The notes under the pieces: generated by a model
Databases searched by the model: none
Told to the model about the DNA's origin: nothing
The model's input: the letters and a program-made list of their open reading frames with translations, nothing else
Assembly: GCA_023428085.1 (NCBI GenBank)
Contig: JAEYZK010000309.1
Location: 1 to 11,916 of the forward strand
DNA length: 11,916 bases
Source: Pseudomonadota bacterium
GTDB lineage: Bacteria > Myxococcota > Myxococcia > Myxococcales > Anaeromyxobacteraceae
Direction of reading: 5' to 3'
Shown here: positions 1-3,892 of the stretch, one piece after another
Position numbering within the stretch: the stretch's first letter is position 1
Layout of the letters: each line of letters opens with the position of its first letter
Made by a program: the position numbers and the translations under genes

Positions 1-778
1 GCGCGGAGCACGCCGCGGCGCCGGCCGTCCGGTGGGCGGTGAGCGAGCGGCGGGCCTGCTCCAGCGCGGCCGAGGGCCTCGCCCCGAGCGCGCTCGCCAG
101 GATCTCGCGGCAGGCGTCGTACTGCGCGAGCCCCTCCTTGACGCGGCCGAGCCGGGCGAGGAGGCGGATCACCGCCGCGTGCCCCGACTCCCCCAGCGGA
201 TCCACGGCCACGCGCGCCCGCGCGTGGACGAGCGCGTCCTCCGGCTCGCGCTCCTGCGTGCGCGCCACGAGCGCGTCCAGGATCGAGAGCCGGAGCCGCC
301 GCGCCGAGGCGCGCTCCGCGGCGGCCCACTCCTCGAACCGGAAGCAGCCCGGGACCTCCAGCGCCTCGAGCAGCTCGCCCCGGAACGTGGCCGCCGCGCG
401 CCGGAGCGACTCGAGGTCGGCGGCCAGGACGCCGCCCTCGAGCTGCCCGCGCACGTCCGCGAGGTCGAGCGCGCCGGGCCCGAGCGCGAGGCCCACCGAA
501 TCACCCTCGGTCAGGAGCTGCGGCAACGCGGCGTCGAGGAGGGGGCGGAGCTTGGCCAGGCTCCACCGCAGGGAGGCGCGCGGATCCCCCGGGCCGTCCC
601 ACAGGAGATCGCAGAGGCGCGGGCGGAGCTGCGGCCGGGCGGTCACCGCGAGGTAACCGAGCAGCGCGCGCGTCCGCCGGGAAGGCGGGAGCGCGAGCGC
701 CCGGCCCTCGCGCAGCACCCGGAGCGCGCCCAGCACCTCCACGCGAACGCGCGCGCTGGTCTCGGCCACTCCCGGCAT
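1..778 (-). CDS. BTAD/SARP-family transcriptional regulator, partial (C-terminus beyond window)
   Basis: I read this gene by translating the minus strand from ATG at 778. The frame stays open for 259 codons and leaves the window at base 1, so only the N-terminal part is seen. Residues ~10-95 look like the winged-helix DNA-binding domain of SARP/OmpR type, with RRTRALLGYLAV and then LCDLLWDGPGDPRASLRWSL, the usual '...LWP...R..LR..L..LR' pattern. Residues ~105-250 look like a bacterial transcriptional activation domain (BTAD), a helical TPR-like fold, including FRGELLEAL, FEEWAAAER and the closing RLGRVKEGLAQYDACREIL. GGAGG (789-785) sits 6 bases before the ATG and fixes the start. In this family BTAD is often followed by an AAA/NB-ARC ATPase and TPRs, or by an adenylate-cyclase-like domain; which applies here cannot be seen. 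The gene is divergent from the methyltransferase at 932, a layout typical of a regulator and its target. I infer a DNA-binding activator; its signal is unknown. Confidence 0.82.
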   Translation of the reverse strand, partial: MPGVAETSARVRVEVLGALRVLREGRALALPPSRRTRALLGYLAVTARPQLRPRLCDLLWDGPGDPRASLRWSLAKLRPLLDAALPQLLTEGDSVGLALGPGALDLADVRGQLEGGVLAADLESLRRAAATFRGELLEALEVPGCFRFEEWAAAERASARRLRLSILDALVARTQEREPEDALVHARARVAVDPLGESGHAAVIRLLARLGRVKEGLAQYDACREILASALGARPSAALEQARRSLTAHRTAGAAACSA

Positions 779-784
779 GCAACG

Positions 785-789
785 CCTCC
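785..789 (-). promoter_or_regulatory. Ribosome binding site of the BTAD regulator
   Basis: GGAGG on the minus strand lies 6 bases upstream of the ATG at 778. It decides the start of this leftward gene. Confidence 0.6.
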
Positions 790-828
790 GAGGTGGCCCA
801 TATGGCGCGAGCCGCCAGCCGCTGCACA

Positions 829-866
829 TTCCACGCGGGTTCCAACGGGGGCGCCAACGCCCACGC
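829..866. promoter_or_regulatory. Cluster of short direct repeats in the divergent promoter region
   Basis: TTCCACGCGGG (829-839) is followed directly by TTCCAACGGGG (840-850), 8 of 11 positions identical with an 11-bp period. The core recurs as CCAACG at 854 and CCACGC at 861. SARP regulators are known to bind direct heptamer repeats spaced about one helical turn (11 or 22 bp), and a SARP-type gene starts just to the left, so a regulator-binding site for one or both divergent genes is plausible. The repeats are short and GC-rich, so chance is not excluded. Confidence 0.3.
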
Positions 867-931
867 CGCAAGCTCCCCTCGTCCGGCGCACCTCCCATCC
901 CGGGAGGGCCGGACGGGAAGGGAGCAGGACC

Positions 932-1996
932 ATGTCGTTCCAGGAGCTCGTGGATGGCAGGAAGCTCGACGCCTTCGTGCAGCACGTGGTGGGGGAGCTC
1001 GGCGCCGCGGCGAGCGCGGTGCTGGTGCGGATCGGCGACCGCCTCGGACTCTACCGGGCGCTGGCCGAGGCGGGGCCGGCGACGCCCGCGGAGCTGGCCG
1101 CGCGGACCGACACGCACGAGCGGTACGTCCGGGAGTGGCTCGCGAACCAGGCGGCGGGCGGGTACGTGACCTACGACCCGTCCACCGGGCGCTACACGCT
1201 CCCGCCGGAGCAGGCGGTGGCCCTCGCCACCGACGACAGCCCCGCCTCCGTGCAGGGCGCCTTCCAGGTGCTCTCCGCGATGACGCGGGCCGAGGCGCGC
1301 ATCGCCGAGGCGTTCCGCACGGGCGGCGGCCTGGCGTGGGGGGAGCAGGACCCCGTGCTCTTCGAGGGGACCGAGCGGTTCTTCCGGCCCGGCTACGCGG
1401 CGAACCTCATCGAGCGGTGGATCCCGGCGCTGGAAGGGATCGAGCCCAGGCTCCGCGCGGGCGGCTCCGTCGCCGACGTCGGGTGCGGGCACGGCGCCTC
1501 GACGCTGCTCATGGCCCGGGCCTACCCGCGCTCGCAGTTCGTGGGGTTCGACACGCACCCCGCCTCGATCGACGCGGCGCGCTCGCGGGCGGCGGAGGCC
1601 GGGCTCGACGGGCGCGTCCGGTTCGAGGTGGCCGACGCCGGCTCGTTCCCGGGCGGCGGCTACGACCTCGTCGCCCACTTCGACTCGCTCCACGACATGG
1701 TCGATCCCGTCGGGGCCGCCCGGCGGGTTCGCCAGGCGCTCGCGCCGGAGGGCGCGTGGATGCTCGTCGAGCCGGCGGCGGGGGATCGCGTGGAGGACAA
1801 CCTGAACCCGGTGGGGCGGCTCTTCTACGCCGCGTCCACGCTCATCTGTGTCCCCAACTCGCTCGCCGGCCACGGCCCGGCGCTCGGGGCCCAGGCGGGC
1901 GAGGCGCGCCTCCGCCAGGTGGCCGAGCAGGCGGGGTTCCGGCGCTTCCGCCGGGCGACGGAGACGCCGTTCAACATCGTGTGCGAGGCGCGGTAG
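932..1996 (+). CDS. Winged-helix / class I SAM-dependent methyltransferase (Rv2258c-like)
   Basis: The ATG at 932 gives 354 residues; GGAG at 921-924 lies 7 bases upstream, so I reject the in-frame extension that reaches back into the regulator. Residues ~20-105 form a dimerisation and winged-helix domain typical of small-molecule methyltransferases: IGDRLGLYRAL, TPAELAARTDTHERYVREWL, then a GRYTLPPEQAVALA wing. Residues ~175-285 form the Rossmann fold: motif I VADVGCGHGAS (180-190), acidic D207 in GFDTH after strand 2, D235 in VADAGSFP, and HFDSLHDM (249-256) after strand 4. The C-terminal part (290-354) probably covers the substrate pocket. The architecture resembles Mycobacterium Rv2258c and plant-type O-methyltransferases, so the acceptor is probably a small molecule, not DNA, RNA or protein. 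The exact substrate cannot be told. Its divergent partner is a BTAD regulator, which may control it. A strong hairpin follows the stop. Confidence 0.87.
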   Translation: MSFQELVDGRKLDAFVQHVVGELGAAASAVLVRIGDRLGLYRALAEAGPATPAELAARTDTHERYVREWLANQAAGGYVTYDPSTGRYTLPPEQAVALATDDSPASVQGAFQVLSAMTRAEARIAEAFRTGGGLAWGEQDPVLFEGTERFFRPGYAANLIERWIPALEGIEPRLRAGGSVADVGCGHGASTLLMARAYPRSQFVGFDTHPASIDAARSRAAEAGLDGRVRFEVADAGSFPGGGYDLVAHFDSLHDMVDPVGAARRVRQALAPEGAWMLVEPAAGDRVEDNLNPVGRLFYAASTLICVPNSLAGHGPALGAQAGEARLRQVAEQAGFRRFRRATETPFNIVCEAR

Positions 1997-2010
1997 GGCG
2001 GCGTCCGTCC

Positions 2011-2037
2011 GGGCCGCCGGCGCACGACCGGCGGCCC
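2011..2037 (+). terminator. GC-rich hairpin after the methyltransferase gene
   Basis: A perfect 10-bp stem (GGGCCGCCGG with CCGGCGGCCC) encloses a 7-base loop, 15 bases after the methyltransferase stop. No U-tract follows, only a pyrimidine-rich CTCTCCTTCGTT. This suits intrinsic-like or Rho-assisted termination in a very GC-rich genome. Confidence 0.55.
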
Positions 2038-2038
2038 G

Positions 2039-2095
2039 CTCTCCTTCGTTCCCGAGCCCGGCCAGCTCGACCTCTTCGAGCAGGATCGCTCGTGA
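2039..2095 (+). pseudogene. C-terminal relic of a lost gene, tail ending in QLDLF
   Basis: An open frame starting at the foot of the terminator hairpin reads LSFVPEPGQLDLFEQDRS and stops at TGA 2093-2095. That TGA overlaps the GTG start of the next reading frame (GTGA), a 4-bp overlap typical of translationally coupled pairs. No start or RBS precedes it and the methyltransferase terminator sits immediately upstream, so I read it as the surviving tail of a deleted upstream partner. DUF4276 genes commonly follow an AAA-type ATPase gene, which is the likely identity (inference). QLDLF (2063-2077) also matches the sliding-clamp-binding consensus QL(S/D)LF. A chance open frame is possible because high GC makes such frames common. 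Confidence 0.38.
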
Positions 2096-2673
2096 GGATC
2101 GGGACGATCGTCGAGGGGCACGGCGAGGACGCGGCCGTACCGATCCTCGTCCGGCGCATCGTCGAGTTCCTCGATCCGGGGCTGTACGTCGAGGTGCTGA
2201 AGCCGAGTCGGGTCTCACGCGGACAGCTCGTGAAGGAGGCGGAACGGCGGGTCGAGCTCGTCGCGCGGCGAGGGCAGCCGGGCGACGGCACCTCGTCCTC
2301 CTCGACTCCGATACGGATCCTGCCTGCCAGCTCGGTCCGCAGTTGCTCGCCTGGGCGCAACGCGCGAGGACCGACCGAAACATCTCGGTCGTGCTCGCCG
2401 TCCGGGAGTTCGAAGCCTGGTTCCTGGCCGCCGCGAGCTCCCTCGCAGGAAAGCGAACGCTGCCGGGTGACCTCACCGACGTCGATGACGCCGAGGCCGT
2501 GCCGAGCCCGAAGGCATGGCTGGACGCTCGAATGGCGAACGGCTACTCCGAAACGCTCGAGCAGCCGGCGCTCGCCCATTGGCTCGACATCCCACATGCT
2601 TCGGGCCGACTCCTTCGACGAGCTCGTCCGGGAGATCGCGAAGCTCGTCGAGCGCCCGTGTCCGCCACGCTGA
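2092..2673 (+). pseudogene. DUF4276-family TOPRIM-like protein, broken by two frameshifts
   Basis: Three stretches in two frames together spell one protein of about 190 residues. From GTG 2092 to about 2290 the frame gives RIGTIVEGHGEDAAVPIL and RGQLVKEAERRVELVARRG. From about 2291 to 2600 the next frame gives LVLLDSDTDPACQLG, VVLAVREFEAWFLAAASSL and NGYSETLEQPALAHWLDI. From about 2600 the first frame returns with RADSFDELVREIAKLVERP and a stop at 2671-2673. EGHGE and DSDTD are the acidic motifs of a TOPRIM metal site, and REFEAWFLAA is a DUF4276 hallmark as I recall the family. The first shift equals one missing base (or two extra) near 2285-2292; the second equals one extra base near 2595-2604. 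The shifts cancel, so either the gene is decayed or the assembly has two indel errors. Loss of the upstream partner favours real decay. Related ATPase-TOPRIM pairs include phage-defence modules, but no function is shown here. Confidence 0.68.
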
Positions 2674-2739
2674 CGCCCACCTCGTCAGGACGGCTGTTCC
2701 GCAGTTGCGCGTCGGCGCGAAACGAGCCACAAGGGCGGC

Positions 2740-3687
2740 ATGAGCACGCCCTCGCGCTCCAGCCTGACGCGCTTCGCCTGGCTCTCGGTCGGGGCGGCGC
2801 TCGTCACGATCGCGCTGAAGACCGGGGCATGGTGGCTCACCGGCTCGGTCGGGTTGCTCTCCGACGCGGCGGAGTCGCTCGTCAACCTGCTCGGCGCCGG
2901 CATGACGCTGGCGATGCTCATCGTCGCCGCGCGCCCGCCCGACGAGGACCACGCCTGGGGGCACACGAAGGCGGAGTACTTCTCGAGCGGGGTGGAGGGG
3001 GCGCTCATCCTCGTGGCCGCGCTCGCCATCGGCTGGACCGCGATCGGCCGCCTGCTGGATCCGCGGGAGCTCGAGCAGCCCGGGCTCGGCGTGGCGCTGG
3101 GGGCCGCGGCGTCGGTCGTGAACCTCGCCGTGGCGCGGGTGCTGCTCCGGGCGGGCAGGCAGCACCACTCCATCGCGCTCGAGGCGGACGGCCACCACCT
3201 CATGACCGACGTCTGGACCTCGGCGGGCGTGCTCGTCGGGATCGGCGTCGTGGCGATCACGGGCTGGCGGCAGCTCGACCCCATCCTCGCGCTCCTCGTC
3301 GCGGGGAACATCGTGCGGACCGCGATCGGCCTGCTGCGGCGATCGACGCACGGGCTCCTGGACGCCGCGATCCCGCCGGAGGAGCTGCGCGCGCTGCAGG
3401 AGGTCCTCGCCCGCTACGCCGACCGGCAGGTGCGGTTCCACGCGGTGCGGACCCGCCAGGCCGCGTCCCGCCGCTTCATCACCATGCACGTCCTCGTCCC
3501 CGGCCACTGGACCGTGCAGCGCGGCCACGACCTGCTCGAGGAGGTCGAGCGCGACGTCCGCGCCGCCATCCCGCACGCCAACGTGCTCACCCACCTCGAG
3601 GCCCTCGAGGACCCCGCCTCGTTCGCCGATCTGGAGCTCGATCGGGCTCCCTCCGCGAGCGGCCCCGGACGAGACGAACGCGCGTGA
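2740..3687 (+). CDS. Cation diffusion facilitator (CDF) family metal/proton antiporter
   Basis: This 315-residue inner-membrane protein has the usual CDF length and order: about six transmembrane helices (12-30, 34-62, 85-104, 116-135, 158-174, 180-197) followed by a cytoplasmic dimerisation domain (~205-295). It is collinear with E. coli YiiP/FieF, with the same residue numbers in the membrane part. Site B ligands D68, H71 and H75 (DEDHAWGH) are present. The cytoplasmic site is mostly kept: H234, H250, H285, with E287 for Asp. Site A in TM5 keeps H153 and D157 (HHLMTD), but TM2 reads ESLVN, so the two YiiP aspartates D45 and D49 are E45 and N49. The protein should export divalent metal in exchange for protons; the altered site A leaves the metal (Zn, Fe, Mn, Co) open. 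AAGGG (2731-2735) lies 4 bases before ATG 2740. It follows the decayed DUF4276 frame by 66 bases and is probably a separate gene. Confidence 0.92.
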   Translation: MSTPSRSSLTRFAWLSVGAALVTIALKTGAWWLTGSVGLLSDAAESLVNLLGAGMTLAMLIVAARPPDEDHAWGHTKAEYFSSGVEGALILVAALAIGWTAIGRLLDPRELEQPGLGVALGAAASVVNLAVARVLLRAGRQHHSIALEADGHHLMTDVWTSAGVLVGIGVVAITGWRQLDPILALLVAGNIVRTAIGLLRRSTHGLLDAAIPPEELRALQEVLARYADRQVRFHAVRTRQAASRRFITMHVLVPGHWTVQRGHDLLEEVERDVRAAIPHANVLTHLEALEDPASFADLELDRAPSASGPGRDERA

Positions 3688-3726
3688 ACGCTCACATGCG
3701 CGAGGCGGGCGGCGCGCAGCGTCCCA

Positions 3727-3753
3727 CGCGGCGTGAAAACGCCTGACGCCGCG
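3727..3753 (+). terminator. Possible terminator after the CDF transporter gene
   Basis: CGCGGCGT (3727-3734) pairs perfectly with ACGCCGCG (3746-3753) around an 11-base loop. An alternative smaller hairpin, GGCGT-GAAA-ACGCC (3730-3743), has a GNRA tetraloop. It lies 39 bases after the transporter stop and before the glycanase leader. No T-run follows, so its role is uncertain. Confidence 0.35.
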
Positions 3754-3880
3754 CGGCGTTGGCGCACAGCGGCTGGCGGCGCGGGCCGGAACGCGCTTGA
3801 ATCGCGTCCAGATTCGATTCAGATCGCTCCCACCTGCCGGAGCGCCCGTGTTCCGCCAGGCACCTCCCCTCCTCTCGAAA

Positions 3881-3886
3881 GGAAGG
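3881..3886 (+). promoter_or_regulatory. Ribosome binding site of the GH8 lipoprotein gene
   Basis: GGAAGG in an AAAGGAAGG stretch lies 6 bases before ATG 3893. Together with the lipoprotein signal right after that ATG, it rules out the in-frame TTG at 3797. Confidence 0.65.
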
Positions 3887-3892
3887 CTCACG

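Noticed and set aside
32..931. Long plus-strand open frame running into the methyltransferase from the left
   Set aside because: It is Arg/Pro-rich shadow sequence antisense to the BTAD regulator. The methyltransferase fold begins at ATG 932 with its own RBS.
1848..3746. Single long plus-strand frame covering the DUF4276 region and the CDF gene
   Set aside because: Only its ~2291-2600 part matches a protein family. The rest is shadow of the methyltransferase and of the CDF gene, which lies in another frame.
3798..3826. AT-richer patch (TTGAAT ... GATTCGATTCAGATC) as a sigma-70 promoter for the glycanase
   Set aside because: The -35-like TTGAAT has no convincing -10 hexamer at the right distance. 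The GAATC/GATTC inverted pair is only 5 bp, so I do not call a promoter.
3797..3892. Upstream TTG start for the glycanase
   Set aside because: It would bury the lipoprotein signal 32 residues inside the protein. ATG 3893 has a good GGAAGG site and begins a standard signal with LAAGC.
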